Below the pieces are notes generated by a model. It did not search any database and had not been told where the DNA came from. It was given only the letters and a program-made list of their open reading frames with translations. From Arthrobacter sp. zg-Y1171 (lineage in GTDB: Bacteria > Actinomycetota > Actinomycetes > Actinomycetales > Micrococcaceae): a stretch of 64,000 bases of DNA. Shown piece by piece: positions 13,604-22,436 of the stretch. The stretch is from the NCBI RefSeq assembly GCF_025244845.1, contig NZ_CP104264.1:1240001-1304000 (forward strand). Direction: 5' to 3'. The translations under genes were made by a program, and so were the position numbers. The stretch's first letter is position 1. Each line of letters opens with the position of its first letter.

Positions 13604-15280
13604 GTGGTGCAGCGATCAAATTCCAGGTTTCCCAAGTCGTCTTCTACGACCAAACACATCTTCGTCACCGGTGGCGTGGCGTCCTCACTTGGCAAGGGAC
13701 TGACAGCGTCAAGTCTCGGCCATCTGTTGAGGTCGCGCGGCATAGCGGTGACCATGCAGAAGCTCGATCCGTATTTGAATGTGGATCCGGGCACAATGAA
13801 CCCCTTCCAGCACGGCGAAGTCTTCGTGACCGACGACGGTGCCGAGACCGACCTCGACATCGGACACTACGAGCGGTTCCTTGACGAGAGCCTTGACGGC
13901 TCCGCCAACGTAACCACCGGCCAGGTGTACTCGACGGTCATCGCCAAGGAGCGCCGCGGCGAATACCTCGGCGACACGGTCCAGGTCATTCCTCATATCA
14001 CCGACGAGATCAAGCGCCGGATGCGCCTGCCCTCCGAGGCGAAGAAGACCCCCGACGTCATCATCACCGAAATCGGCGGCACGGTAGGCGACATCGAGTC
14101 CCAGCCGTTCCTGGAAGCGGCCCGCCAGGTCCGCCAGGACATCGGCCGCAGCAACGTCTTCTTCCTGCATGTTTCCCTCGTGCCGTACATCGGCCCGTCG
14201 CAGGAACTGAAGACCAAGCCGACCCAGCACTCCGTGGCCGCCCTTCGGTCCATCGGCATCCAGCCGGACGCGATTGTCATCCGTTCCGACCGCCCGGTGC
14301 CCGATGCCATGCGCAACAAGATCGGCCGCATGTGCGACGTCGATGTTGATGCCGTCATCGGCTGCCCGGATGCCCCGAGCATCTACGACATCCCCAAGAC
14401 CCTCCACTCCCAGGGCCTGGACGCGTACATCGTCCAGCACCTGGACCTGAAGTTCAAGGACGTCAACTGGACCAAGTGGGACCGCCTGCTTGAATCCGTG
14501 CACAACCCGAAGCACCACGTGGACATTGCCCTCGTGGGCAAGTACGTGGACCTGCCGGACGCCTACCTGTCGGTTACCGAAGCACTGCGTGCCGGCGGCT
14601 TCGCCAACAAGGCCAAGGTCAATATCCGCTGGGTACCCTCGGATGACTGCGACACCCCCGAAGGTGCAGCCAAGGCCCTGGCCGGCGCGGACGCCATCTG
14701 CGTTCCCGGCGGCTTCGGCATCCGCGGCCTCGAGGGCAAGCTCGGCGCCCTGACCTACGCCCGGGAGAACAAGCTTCCGACGCTGGGCCTGTGCCTTGGC
14801 CTGCAGTGCATGGTCATTGAATACGCCCGCAACGTGGTCGGCCTGGAAGGCGCTTCCTCCTCCGAGTTCGAACCGGATACCCAGTACCCGGTGATCGCCA
14901 CCATGGCCGAGCAGAAGGACATTGTTGCCGGCGGCGGCGACATGGGCGGCACCATGCGCCTGGGCCTGTGGGACGCGAAGCTGGAACCGGAATCCGTGGT
15001 TGCCAAGACCTACGGCAAGACGGAGGTGGCCGAGCGCCACCGCCACCGCTACGAGGTCAACAACCAGTACCGCGACCAGATTGCCGACGCCGGCCTGGTG
15101 TTCTCCGGAACCACCACCGACGGCGGCCTGGTGGAGTTCGTCGAGCTTCCGGCCGACGTGCACCCGTACTACGTGTCCACGCAGGCACACCCGGAGCTCA
15201 GCTCCCGTCCGACGCGTCCGCATCCGCTGTTCGCCGGACTCGTCAAGGCTGCCCTGGCCCACCAGAGCGGCAAGGCCTAG
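13604..15280 (+). CDS. pyrG: CTP synthase (glutamine hydrolysing)
   Basis: About 558 residues. It converts UTP, ATP and glutamine to CTP. The synthetase domain starts at [16 protein letters not shown] (P-loop) and includes [18 protein letters not shown]. The C-terminal glutamine amidotransferase has the nucleophile Cys in [11 protein letters not shown] and the His/Glu pair in the AHPE segment. The start is uncertain: GTG at 13604 gives the N-terminus MVQRSNSRF, typical of Arthrobacter; GTG at 13586 is possible. The ribosome site is weak (AAAGG about 17 bases upstream of 13604). Confidence 0.92.
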   Translation: MVQRSNSRFPKSSSTTKHIFVTGGVASSLGKGLTASSLGHLLRSRGIAVTMQKLDPYLNVDPGTMNPFQHGEVFVTDDGAETDLDIGHYERFLDESLDGSANVTTGQVYSTVIAKERRGEYLGDTVQVIPHITDEIKRRMRLPSEAKKTPDVIITEIGGTVGDIESQPFLEAARQVRQDIGRSNVFFLHVSLVPYIGPSQELKTKPTQHSVAALRSIGIQPDAIVIRSDRPVPDAMRNKIGRMCDVDVDAVIGCPDAPSIYDIPKTLHSQGLDAYIVQHLDLKFKDVNWTKWDRLLESVHNPKHHVDIALVGKYVDLPDAYLSVTEALRAGGFANKAKVNIRWVPSDDCDTPEGAAKALAGADAICVPGGFGIRGLEGKLGALTYARENKLPTLGLCLGLQCMVIEYARNVVGLEGASSSEFEPDTQYPVIATMAEQKDIVAGGGDMGGTMRLGLWDAKLEPESVVAKTYGKTEVAERHRHRYEVNNQYRDQIADAGLVFSGTTTDGGLVEFVELPADVHPYYVSTQAHPELSSRPTRPHPLFAGLVKAALAHQSGKA

Positions 15281-15282
15281 CC

Positions 15283-15945
15283 ATGGCACAGGGGTTCGCC
15301 GACGAACAAAGCCCGCGCCCGCTGCTGGAATCGGAAACGGTTTACAGCGGTCCGGTGTGGGACGTGGTCAAGGAGAAATTCCTCCTGACCGACGACGGCG
15401 AACCCCTGGTCCGTGACTACATCGCCCACCCGGGCGCGGTGGCCATCCTCGCCATGAACGACGCCGGGCAGGTGCTGCTGATCAACCAGTACCGGCACCC
15501 GGTGCGGATGACCCTGTGGGAAATCCCGGCCGGGCTGCTGGACGTGGACGGTGAAGACTTCCAGGTCGGCGCCGCACGCGAACTGGCCGAGGAAGCAGAC
15601 CTGGAAGCCTCCGAATGGCAGGTCCTCACGGACCTGTTCCTCTCACCCGGTTCCTCCCGGGAAGCCCTGCGCATCTACCTGGCCCGCGGTATCTCCGAGG
15701 TACCGGAGGCGCAGCGGCACACCAGGACCCACGAGGAAGCCGAAATCACTACCGCATGGGTGGATTTGGATGAGGCCGTGCAGGCAGCCCTGCAGGGACG
15801 CATGCACAGCCCATCCGCGGTGGCCGCCGTCCTGGCCGCCGCCGTCGCCCGCGGCAACGGGTACCGCGACCTGCGCCCCGCCGACGCCCCGTGGCCCGAA
15901 CACCACTCGCAGCACTCCTCCTGGGCCAACGGCCCCGTGCGCTAG
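15283..15945 (+). CDS. NUDIX hydrolase, ADP-ribose pyrophosphatase type
   Basis: 220 residues, 2 bases after pyrG. The NUDIX box runs from [11 protein letters not shown] through [13 protein letters not shown]: the RELxEE core is intact, but the spacing from Gly to Glu has one extra residue and the Gly near the end is replaced by Asp. The preceding [19 protein letters not shown] is characteristic of ADP-ribose pyrophosphatases. The same gene follows pyrG in M. tuberculosis (Rv1700). It likely clears ADP-ribose or related nucleoside diphosphate derivatives. Confidence 0.9.
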   Translation: MAQGFADEQSPRPLLESETVYSGPVWDVVKEKFLLTDDGEPLVRDYIAHPGAVAILAMNDAGQVLLINQYRHPVRMTLWEIPAGLLDVDGEDFQVGAARELAEEADLEASEWQVLTDLFLSPGSSREALRIYLARGISEVPEAQRHTRTHEEAEITTAWVDLDEAVQAALQGRMHSPSAVAAVLAAAVARGNGYRDLRPADAPWPEHHSQHSSWANGPVR

Positions 15946-15953
15946 GAACCACA

Positions 15954-17210
15954 ATGCCCGGCGCTGATGCTGATGCCAGCTCTACGAATAACGACACCGT
16001 TGCCATTCGCCTGCACGGATCCCTGAACCCCACCCTCAAGCTGGACCTTGAATCGGAAGAAGCACGCAGGCTGCGGGACGCAGACCTGGCCGAGCTGGAC
16101 CGCACCGGTTCCATGCAGGCGCTGCCCCGGAACCCGGCGGCACCGGAGCCCGGGACCGATGCCGAACCAAACCCGGCGCCCGCCCGCAGGGTCGCAGCGA
16201 AATCCGCACCCAAGCCTGCCACCCAGGCACGCTCCCGGGCCGCAACGATGATTTCGGCGGCCGAGGAACTGCGCTCCACACCGGCCGGCAGGGCCATCGG
16301 CAGCTATCTGCAGCACATGGCTGTTGAACGCGGCCTGGCGGTCAATACCCTCGATGCCTACCGCCGGGACCTGCTGCGGTACGCCCGCTTCCTGAGCGCC
16401 CGGGGCGTGGAGGATATTTCCCGGATCTCCCGCCACGACGTGACAGCGTTTGCCCAGTCGATTTCCGAAGGCTCCGACGGTGCCTCCGCACTGAGCGTCC
16501 GTTCTGCCGCCCGCACCATCGTGGCGGTGCGCGGACTGCACCGGTTCTGGGCGCTCGAAGGCATGACCGCCGCCGATCCCGCGTCGGACGTACATCCGCC
16601 CATGCCGGGCAAGCGCCTGCCCAAAGCGATCAGCGTCAACGAGGTCACGCGCATCCTGGAGGCTGTCAGCCTTGATACGCCCTCCGGGCTGCGGGACCGT
16701 GCCCTGCTGGAGTTCCTGTACTCCACCGGAGCGCGCATCAGCGAGGCCGTGGGCCTGGATGTCGATGACCTGTCGCTGGAGCGTATCCCGGCCAAGGGCC
16801 CGGATGTCGTGCGGCTGTTCGGCAAGGGGTCCAAGGAACGGCTGGTTCCGCTCGGTTCCTATGCTGCCCGTGCCCTGGACGAGTACCTGGTGCGCGGACG
16901 CCCGGCGGCCTCGGCCAAGGGCAAGGGCACGCCTGCCCTGTTCCTGAACGCCCGCGGCGGACGGCTGTCCCGGCAAAGCGCCTGGACCATCCTGAAGAAC
17001 GCCGCCGAGAAGGCCGATATCGGCCGGGATGTTTCGCCGCACACCCTGCGGCATTCGTTCGCCACGCACCTGCTCGAAGGCGGTGCGGATGTCCGCGTGG
17101 TCCAGGAGCTGCTCGGCCATGCCTCGGTGACCACCACACAGGTCTACACGCTGGTGACGGCGGAAACACTGCGCGAGGTCTACGCCGCAGCCCACCCGCG
17201 GGCACTGTAG
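15954..17210 (+). CDS. xerD: Site-specific tyrosine recombinase XerD (long N-terminus)
   Basis: 418 residues from ATG 15954. With XerC it resolves chromosome dimers at dif. The core-binding SAM-like domain begins near residue 108 ([20 protein letters not shown]). The catalytic domain shows Arg in [12 protein letters not shown], Lys in [22 protein letters not shown] and Tyr in TTQVYTLV. A normal XerD is about 300 residues, so the first ~98 residues are an extension. Either translation starts at the internal ATG at 16248 (320 residues), or the extension is real; the extension contains an ordered-looking part ([17 protein letters not shown]). No good ribosome site is seen before either start. 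Confidence 0.9.
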   Translation: MPGADADASSTNNDTVAIRLHGSLNPTLKLDLESEEARRLRDADLAELDRTGSMQALPRNPAAPEPGTDAEPNPAPARRVAAKSAPKPATQARSRAATMISAAEELRSTPAGRAIGSYLQHMAVERGLAVNTLDAYRRDLLRYARFLSARGVEDISRISRHDVTAFAQSISEGSDGASALSVRSAARTIVAVRGLHRFWALEGMTAADPASDVHPPMPGKRLPKAISVNEVTRILEAVSLDTPSGLRDRALLEFLYSTGARISEAVGLDVDDLSLERIPAKGPDVVRLFGKGSKERLVPLGSYAARALDEYLVRGRPAASAKGKGTPALFLNARGGRLSRQSAWTILKNAAEKADIGRDVSPHTLRHSFATHLLEGGADVRVVQELLGHASVTTTQVYTLVTAETLREVYAAAHPRAL

Positions 17211-17692
17211 TGGAGTTCCGTGCCTCGCCGGTGGTCCTGTGTTTCCTGTTCCGGGAGACGCCCCACGGCCGTCAGGTGCTGATGGGATTGAAAAAGACCG
17301 GTTTCGGCCTCGGCCGGGTCGTCACGCTGGGCGGTCATATCGAAGCCGGGGAAACCCCGGAGCAGGCCGCCGTGCGTGAGGTGGAGGAAGAGTCCGGCGT
17401 CATAGTCGCGGAGAATGATCTGGCACGGGCCGGCACCATCGAGTGGATCTTTCCCGCACAGCCCGGCCTGGACATGTCCACCGTGCTCTTCCGGGCACAC
17501 CGCTGGGACGGCGAACCGGGGGAGACAGACGAGATCCTTCCGGCCTGGTATCCGGCCGGGGAAATGCCCTACGCCAAGATGTGGCCGGATTCGGCCCACT
17601 GGATGCCCCGCCTTCTGGCCGGCGAATATTTCAACGCCGTCATCACCATCGCGGACGACAACGTCAACGTTTCGAGTGTCGTCTTTTCCTAG
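17210..17692 (+). CDS. NUDIX hydrolase, MutT/MTH1-like
   Basis: 160 residues. The GTG start overlaps the xerD stop by one base. The NUDIX box is perfect: GGHIEAGETPEQAAVREVEE followed by ESGV. The flanking segments GFGLGRVVTLGG and IEWIFPAQPGLDMSTVLFRA resemble 8-oxo-dGTP diphosphatases of the MTH1 group. Likely role: sanitising oxidised nucleotides. It is the last gene of the 6.3-17.7 kb core run. Confidence 0.88.
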   Translation: MEFRASPVVLCFLFRETPHGRQVLMGLKKTGFGLGRVVTLGGHIEAGETPEQAAVREVEEESGVIVAENDLARAGTIEWIFPAQPGLDMSTVLFRAHRWDGEPGETDEILPAWYPAGEMPYAKMWPDSAHWMPRLLAGEYFNAVITIADDNVNVSSVVFS

Positions 17693-17987
17693 GCAACGAC
17701 ATAACACCGTCGCGAAAAAGCGGGGTCTGGAGGGGCTCGGACTCGGAGATGGCACCGGGCCCAGGGATGCGGCGGCGTTCGGGAGGCACCGGGGAGGCAA
17801 CGTGACCCCTGGTGAGGCGCCCGATGCGGCCACAGGGGACCCCGGATAAGGCGGCTTTAATATTCTCCGCGAGCTCTGCGAGCGGGGAATTTCGTTGCCG
17901 CCGTTCCGGGGCCCCCGGTGGTGCCCCGGTGGTGCCCCGACGGGACCCGGGGACCCGGGGACCCGGGGCCCCGGAAGGGCCTAAACC
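17693..17987. other. Convergent intergenic region
   Basis: 295 bases between the plus-strand NUDIX gene and minus-strand prpC. No gene is supported. The first part has a short AT-richer patch (TTTAATATTCTCC, about 17856); the end holds the GC tandem repeats listed separately. No clean intrinsic terminator with a U-run is seen. Confidence 0.6.
17917..17975. repeat. Short GC-rich tandem repeats
   Basis: Two 11-base copies of GGTGGTGCCCC (17917-17938), then three 8-base copies of GGGACCCG (17942-17965) followed by a variant GGGGCCCC. Each 8-base unit is nearly palindromic, so the transcript can fold on either strand. Positioned 13 bases past the prpC stop. Confidence 0.8.
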
Positions 17988-19121
17988 CTACGGCAGGTGC
18001 CGCTCCTCGGCCCCGTTGTATTCGCTCAGCGGGCGGATCAGGGAGTTGGCTTCGAGCTGCTCCATGATGTGCGCCGTCCACCCGGTGATCCGTGCGGCCA
18101 CGAACAGCGGTGTGAACGTGAGGGTGTCGAAGCCCATCAGGTGGTAGACCGGGCCGGCCGGGTAGTCCAGGTTCGGCATGATGTTCTTGCGCTCACCCAT
18201 GGCCGATTCCAGTGCCGTGTACAGGTCGCCCATGTCCGGACGGTCGTAGTACTTGACCATGTTGTCCAGGGCGGCCTTCATGGTCGGCACCCGGGAGTCG
18301 CCGTTCTTGTAGACCCGGTGGCCGAAGCCCATGATCTTCTTCTTCTCCGCCAGCGCCTCGTCCAGCCAGGCAGCCGCGTGGGCCGCGACGTCGCCGTCGG
18401 CAGCGCTCTCGGTGATCTCCGCGAACGTGTGCATGACTGCTTCGTTGGCGCCGCCGTGCAGCGGGCCCTTGAGTGCGCCGATGGCACCGGTTACGGCCGA
18501 GTGCAGGTCCGAAAGCGTGGAGGTGATGACGCGGGCGGTGAAGGTGGACGCGTTGAAGGAGTGCTCCGCGTACAGGATCATCGAAACGTTGAAGGCTTCC
18601 ACCACCTCGGGGGCTGCTTCCTCGCCGAAGGTCATCCAGAGGAAGTTCGCGGAGTAGTCCAGGTCGTCGCGCGGTTCCACGACGTCCTCGCCGCGGCGGC
18701 GGCGCTGGTCATAGGCGACGACGGCGGGCATCCCCGCGAAGAGGCTCACGGCCTTGTCCATGTTGGCCTGGACGGAGGAATCCCCGGCCTGCTCGTGGGA
18801 CGCGCCCAGCACGGACGCTGCGGTACGGCAGACGTCCATCGGGTGGCAGGTCACGGGCAGCGCGTCAATGACGGCCTTCAGTTCGGGGGTGAGGGCGCGC
18901 TGGCTGCGTTCCCCTTTGGTGAATTCGGCCAGCTGTGCCTCGGTGGGAAGCTCGCCGTTCCACAGCAGATAGGCCACCTCTTCGAAACTGCACCGGGCGG
19001 CGAGTTCCTGGACGGGATAGCCGCGGTACAGCAGGGAATTGGTTTCCGGGTTGACCTTGGAAACGCGGGTGGTGTCTACGAGTACCCCCGCCAGGCCCTT
19101 GTGGATCTGGGTGTCTGTCAT
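17988..19121 (-). CDS. prpC: 2-methylcitrate synthase / citrate synthase
   Basis: 377 residues. It condenses propionyl-CoA with oxaloacetate to 2-methylcitrate, the first step of the methylcitrate cycle; the family often also accepts acetyl-CoA. Citrate-synthase motifs: GPLHGGANEAVM (substrate His), GFGHRVYKNGDSR (His and Arg), and Asp/Arg residues near MGFDTLTFTPLF. The short length and absence of an N-terminal beta domain are typical of PrpC type. Last gene of the operon gntR-prpD-prpB-prpC, 44 bases after prpB. Confidence 0.92.
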   Translation of the reverse strand: MTDTQIHKGLAGVLVDTTRVSKVNPETNSLLYRGYPVQELAARCSFEEVAYLLWNGELPTEAQLAEFTKGERSQRALTPELKAVIDALPVTCHPMDVCRTAASVLGASHEQAGDSSVQANMDKAVSLFAGMPAVVAYDQRRRRGEDVVEPRDDLDYSANFLWMTFGEEAAPEVVEAFNVSMILYAEHSFNASTFTARVITSTLSDLHSAVTGAIGALKGPLHGGANEAVMHTFAEITESAADGDVAAHAAAWLDEALAEKKKIMGFGHRVYKNGDSRVPTMKAALDNMVKYYDRPDMGDLYTALESAMGERKNIMPNLDYPAGPVYHLMGFDTLTFTPLFVAARITGWTAHIMEQLEANSLIRPLSEYNGAEERHLP

Positions 19122-19165
19122 TGGTGCTGACTCCTTCGTCGTGCAGGGAAAATGCGTGGCGGGTC

Positions 19166-20071
19166 CTAGCGGGTGCCCGGAACCTGGAAGTTGAAAACGG
19201 ACGTATCGAACTGGTTGTACGCCTCATAATCCACCAGTTCATACAAACGCGCACGCGTGAGCATATTGGGAACATCGGCCTGCTGGGTGCCGTGCGCCTT
19301 GATGGTCTCCAGCGTGCGTTCGGCGGCGCCCATGGCGCTGCGCAGCAGGGTGACCGGGTAGATCACCATGTTCACGCCTGCCGAGGCCAGCTCGTCGTAA
19401 GTGAACAGGTCGCTCTTGCCGAACTCGGTCATGTTCGCCAGGATCGGCACGTCGACGGCGGCACGGATGGCCGCGAACTCCTCCAGGGACTTCATCGCCT
19501 CCGGGAAGATGGCGTCCGCTCCGGCGTCGACCAGGGCGCGGGCACGGTCCTGCGCCGCTTCCAGGCCGTCCACGGCGCGGATATCGGTGCGGGCCATGAT
19601 CAGGAAGTTCGGATCCCGGCGCGCATCGGCTGCTGCGCGGATGCGCTTGACCGCGGTGTCGGTGTCCACCACGTTCTTGCCGTCCAGGTGCCCGCACCGC
19701 TTGGGGTTGAACTGGTCCTCGATGTGGCAGCCGGCCAGGCCGGCGTTTTCGAGTTCCTGGATGGTGCGGGCCACGTTCATCGGTTCGCCGAAGCCGGTGT
19801 CTGCGTCCACGATGGCCGGGAGGTTCGTCATCCGGGCAATCTGTCCGGCGCGGGTGGCCACCTCGGTGAGCGTGGTCAGGCCGATGTCCGGCAGGCCCAG
19901 GTCATTGGCCAGGACGGCGCCGGAGATGTAGACGCCGTCGAACCCTTTTTCCTCGATCAGGCGTGCCGAGAGCGGGTTGAAGGCTCCCGGGAACTGCTGC
20001 AGGGTGCCGGAGGCCAGCCCTTCGCGGAAGGCAATCCGCTTGGCCTCGGGGGTTACGGAGGAGTACAGCAT
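19166..20071 (-). CDS. prpB: 2-methylisocitrate lyase
   Basis: 301 residues, a TIM-barrel enzyme of the isocitrate lyase/PEP mutase superfamily. It cleaves 2-methylisocitrate to pyruvate and succinate. The catalytic loop KRCGH (Cys126) and the metal-binding VDADTGFGEP and CHIEDQ segments are intact. The start lies directly at the prpD stop, so the two are co-translated or tightly coupled. Confidence 0.94.
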   Translation of the reverse strand: MLYSSVTPEAKRIAFREGLASGTLQQFPGAFNPLSARLIEEKGFDGVYISGAVLANDLGLPDIGLTTLTEVATRAGQIARMTNLPAIVDADTGFGEPMNVARTIQELENAGLAGCHIEDQFNPKRCGHLDGKNVVDTDTAVKRIRAAADARRDPNFLIMARTDIRAVDGLEAAQDRARALVDAGADAIFPEAMKSLEEFAAIRAAVDVPILANMTEFGKSDLFTYDELASAGVNMVIYPVTLLRSAMGAAERTLETIKAHGTQQADVPNMLTRARLYELVDYEAYNQFDTSVFNFQVPGTR

Positions 20072-21589
20072 TTAGAAGAGTCCCTTCGGTGCGGCCGCGG
20101 GGTCAATGACGCCCTCGGCAGCGGTGATGTTCAGCTGGTCCAGCTGGCCGGCGGCCAGTTCGGGCAGGCGCTGGACGGTGGTGAGGAAGCGGTCGATTTC
20201 CTCGGCGGAGACCAGGCCTTCGGCCAGGGTGCGGAACTTGTTGATGTACTGCTCGCGGGTGAACGGCTTGGCGCCGAGCGGGTGGGCATCGGCGACGGCG
20301 ATCTCGTCGGTGATGACGGTGCCGTCGGTCAGCACGATGGTCACCTTGCCGCCGAAGGCCTTTTCGCTGATGTCCAGCGAGTGGTAGCGGCGGGTCCATT
20401 CCGGATCCTCCACGGTGGTGACCTTGTGCCACAGCTCAACGGTGTCCGGCCGGCCGGCGCGTTCGGGGGAGTAGGAGTCCACGTGGTGCCAGGCGCCGTC
20501 CTGCAGGGCGACGGTGAAGATGTACGGGATCGAGTGGTCCAGGGTTTCGCGCGAGGCGGTGGGATCGTACTTCTGCGGATCGTTGGCGCCGGAGCCGATC
20601 ACGTAGTGGGTGTGGTGCGAGGTGGCGATCAGGACGCTTTCCACGTTGGCCGCGTCCGCAGCCTCGGGGTGCTCGGCGTGGATCTTGCGGGCCAGGTCGA
20701 TCCAGGCCTGGGCCTGGTACTCGGCGGAGTGTTCCTTGGTGTAGGTGTCCAGGATGGCCCGCTTGGCTTCGCCGTCTTCGGGCAGCGGCACTTCGTAGGC
20801 GGCGTCGGGGCCGTCCAGCAGCCAGGCAATGACGCCGTCTTCACCCTCGTAGATGGGGGTGGGGGAGGTCTGGCCGCGCATTGCCCGGTCCACGGCCTCG
20901 ACGGCCATCTTGCCGGCGAACGCCGGAGCGTGGGCCTTCCAGGTGGAGATCTCGCCCTTGCGGGACTGGCGGGTGGCGGTGGTGGTGTGCAGGGCCTGGC
21001 CGACGGCCTGGAAGATGGTGTCGACGTCGAGCCCCAGCAGGGTGCCGATGCCGGCGGCTGCGGACGGGCCGAGGTGGGCCACGTGGTCGATCTTGTGCTT
21101 GTGCAGGCAGATGGCCTTGGCCAGGTTGACCTGGATTTCGTAGCCGGTGGCGATGCCGCGGATCAGGTCCCGGCCCGAGGCGCCGGTGTGCTGTGCGACG
21201 GCGAGGACGGGCGGGATGTTGTCTCCGGGATGCGAGTACTCGGCGGCCAGGAAGGTGTCGTGGTAGTCCAGTTCGCGCACGGCCACGCCGTTGGCCCAGG
21301 CCGCCCATTCGGGGGAGGTCTTGGCGAGCACGCCGAACACGGAGGCGCCCTTGCCGTGGGCGGAGGGGGAGAAGGACAGCGCCTGGGCGCGGGCGGCGAC
21401 AATCGGACCGCGGTTCAGGGATGCGACGGCCACGGAGGCGTTGTCGATGATGCGGTTGATGACCATGTCCGTGACGTCGTCGGTGACCTCGACGGGATCG
21501 GCGGCAACCTTGGCGATCTTGTAGGCCAGCTGGTCTTCGCGGGCCAGCTTTTCGTCGCTGCGGTAGACGCGTACTTTGTTCAGGTTCAA
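20072..21589 (-). CDS. prpD: 2-methylcitrate dehydratase
   Basis: 505 residues, MmgE/PrpD family. It dehydrates 2-methylcitrate to 2-methyl-cis-aconitate. The N-terminal helical domain includes [21 protein letters not shown] with the catalytic Asp/His segment, followed by the mixed C-terminal domain ([16 protein letters not shown]). Full length for the family. It overlaps gntR by 4 bases (ATGA) at its start and abuts prpB at its end. Confidence 0.93.
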   Translation of the reverse strand: MNLNKVRVYRSDEKLAREDQLAYKIAKVAADPVEVTDDVTDMVINRIIDNASVAVASLNRGPIVAARAQALSFSPSAHGKGASVFGVLAKTSPEWAAWANGVAVRELDYHDTFLAAEYSHPGDNIPPVLAVAQHTGASGRDLIRGIATGYEIQVNLAKAICLHKHKIDHVAHLGPSAAAGIGTLLGLDVDTIFQAVGQALHTTTATRQSRKGEISTWKAHAPAFAGKMAVEAVDRAMRGQTSPTPIYEGEDGVIAWLLDGPDAAYEVPLPEDGEAKRAILDTYTKEHSAEYQAQAWIDLARKIHAEHPEAADAANVESVLIATSHHTHYVIGSGANDPQKYDPTASRETLDHSIPYIFTVALQDGAWHHVDSYSPERAGRPDTVELWHKVTTVEDPEWTRRYHSLDISEKAFGGKVTIVLTDGTVITDEIAVADAHPLGAKPFTREQYINKFRTLAEGLVSAEEIDRFLTTVQRLPELAAGQLDQLNITAAEGVIDPAAAPKGLF

Positions 21590-22251
21590 GGGATTGTCCT
21601 TATCTCGGGGGTGGTGATCCGGGCGGATCGAAGGTGTTCAAGGCTTTTGTGCAGGTGGACCGATACCGAGGCGCTCGCCAGGTCCGGGTCGCCGGTGGCT
21701 ACGGCAGCGGCGATGGTGGCGTGTTCGCCGGCGGTTTCCAGCAGCCGTTCGGGGTTGTCCTTGGCCAGGCGCCGTACCCGGGCCAGGTGCAGCCGGACGT
21801 TGCCCAGGGCCTGCGTGAGGTAGGAATTGGCGGCGGCGGCGTCGATGGCGGCGTCGAGTTCGGCCACCAGCTCGTAGTAGCCGCCGCGGTTCTGCCGGTC
21901 CAAGGTGCTGATGAGGCTGCCGGCCGAGCGGAAGCGGGACTGCAGATCTTCAAAGACCGCTGCCTGCCCGCGCACGGCCGCAAGGGCCGCACTTTTGCAT
22001 TCCAGCGCCTGGCGCAGTTCAAAGAGCTCGGCGACGGTGTCGAGGGAGATGCCGGTAACGACGACGCCGCGTCCGCTGTGCGGGGCGGCCAGGCCGTCAG
22101 CAGTCAGCCGGCTCAGTGCTTCACGCAGGGGAGTGCGGGAAACACCCAGGCGAGCGGACTGCTCCACTTCGCCCAGGACGGTGCCCGGCGGGAGCCTCCA
22201 CTCCACGATGTCCTGCCGCAGGGCGGCGTACGCGCGGTCACTGGCCCGCAT
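21586..22251 (-). CDS. GntR-family regulator of the prp genes (FCD domain)
   Basis: 221 residues from the ATG at 22251, which follows GGAGGCGCACC; the frame stays open further upstream but has no comparable site. The N-terminal winged helix-turn-helix has the GntR signature ([20 protein letters not shown] and [14 protein letters not shown]). Helices from about 75 onward form an FCD ligand domain. It is the first gene of the operon and overlaps prpD by 4 bases. It most likely senses a propionate-derived acid, and binds the two TGTATACA sites just upstream, which lie between it and prpE. Confidence 0.88.
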   Translation of the reverse strand: MRASDRAYAALRQDIVEWRLPPGTVLGEVEQSARLGVSRTPLREALSRLTADGLAAPHSGRGVVVTGISLDTVAELFELRQALECKSAALAAVRGQAAVFEDLQSRFRSAGSLISTLDRQNRGGYYELVAELDAAIDAAAANSYLTQALGNVRLHLARVRRLAKDNPERLLETAGEHATIAAAVATGDPDLASASVSVHLHKSLEHLRSARITTPEIRTIP

Positions 22252-22296
22252 GGTGCGCCTCCTCACGACTGATAACTGCGTCACGTTACCCGTCAG

Positions 22297-22367
22297 TGTA
22301 TACATGAGCTGGCTCATATGCGTACTGTGGTGCCACAGAAGGCACCCGGGAGGCCTCGCTGTATACA
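22297..22367. promoter_or_regulatory. Paired TGTATACA operators between gntR-prpDBC and prpE
   Basis: The perfect 8-base palindrome TGTATACA occurs at 22297-22304 and again at 22360-22367. The centres are 63 bases apart, six turns of B-DNA. FadR/FCD-type GntR proteins typically bind palindromes with a TGTATACA-like core. A further palindrome TGAGCTGGCTCA (22305-22316) abuts the first copy. Both sites sit in the 185-base divergent region. Confidence 0.7.
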
Positions 22368-22436
22368 CAATCGCCCCTGTGCGGCCCGCAGAGCATCAGT
22401 TAGCATGGCGGGTCCCACTGGAATCAAGGAGGATTC

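Noticed and set aside
19121..21823. 900-codon plus-strand frame across prpC, prpB and prpD
   Set aside because: High GC at third codon positions keeps the antisense frame open. The real genes are on the minus strand with full domain matches.
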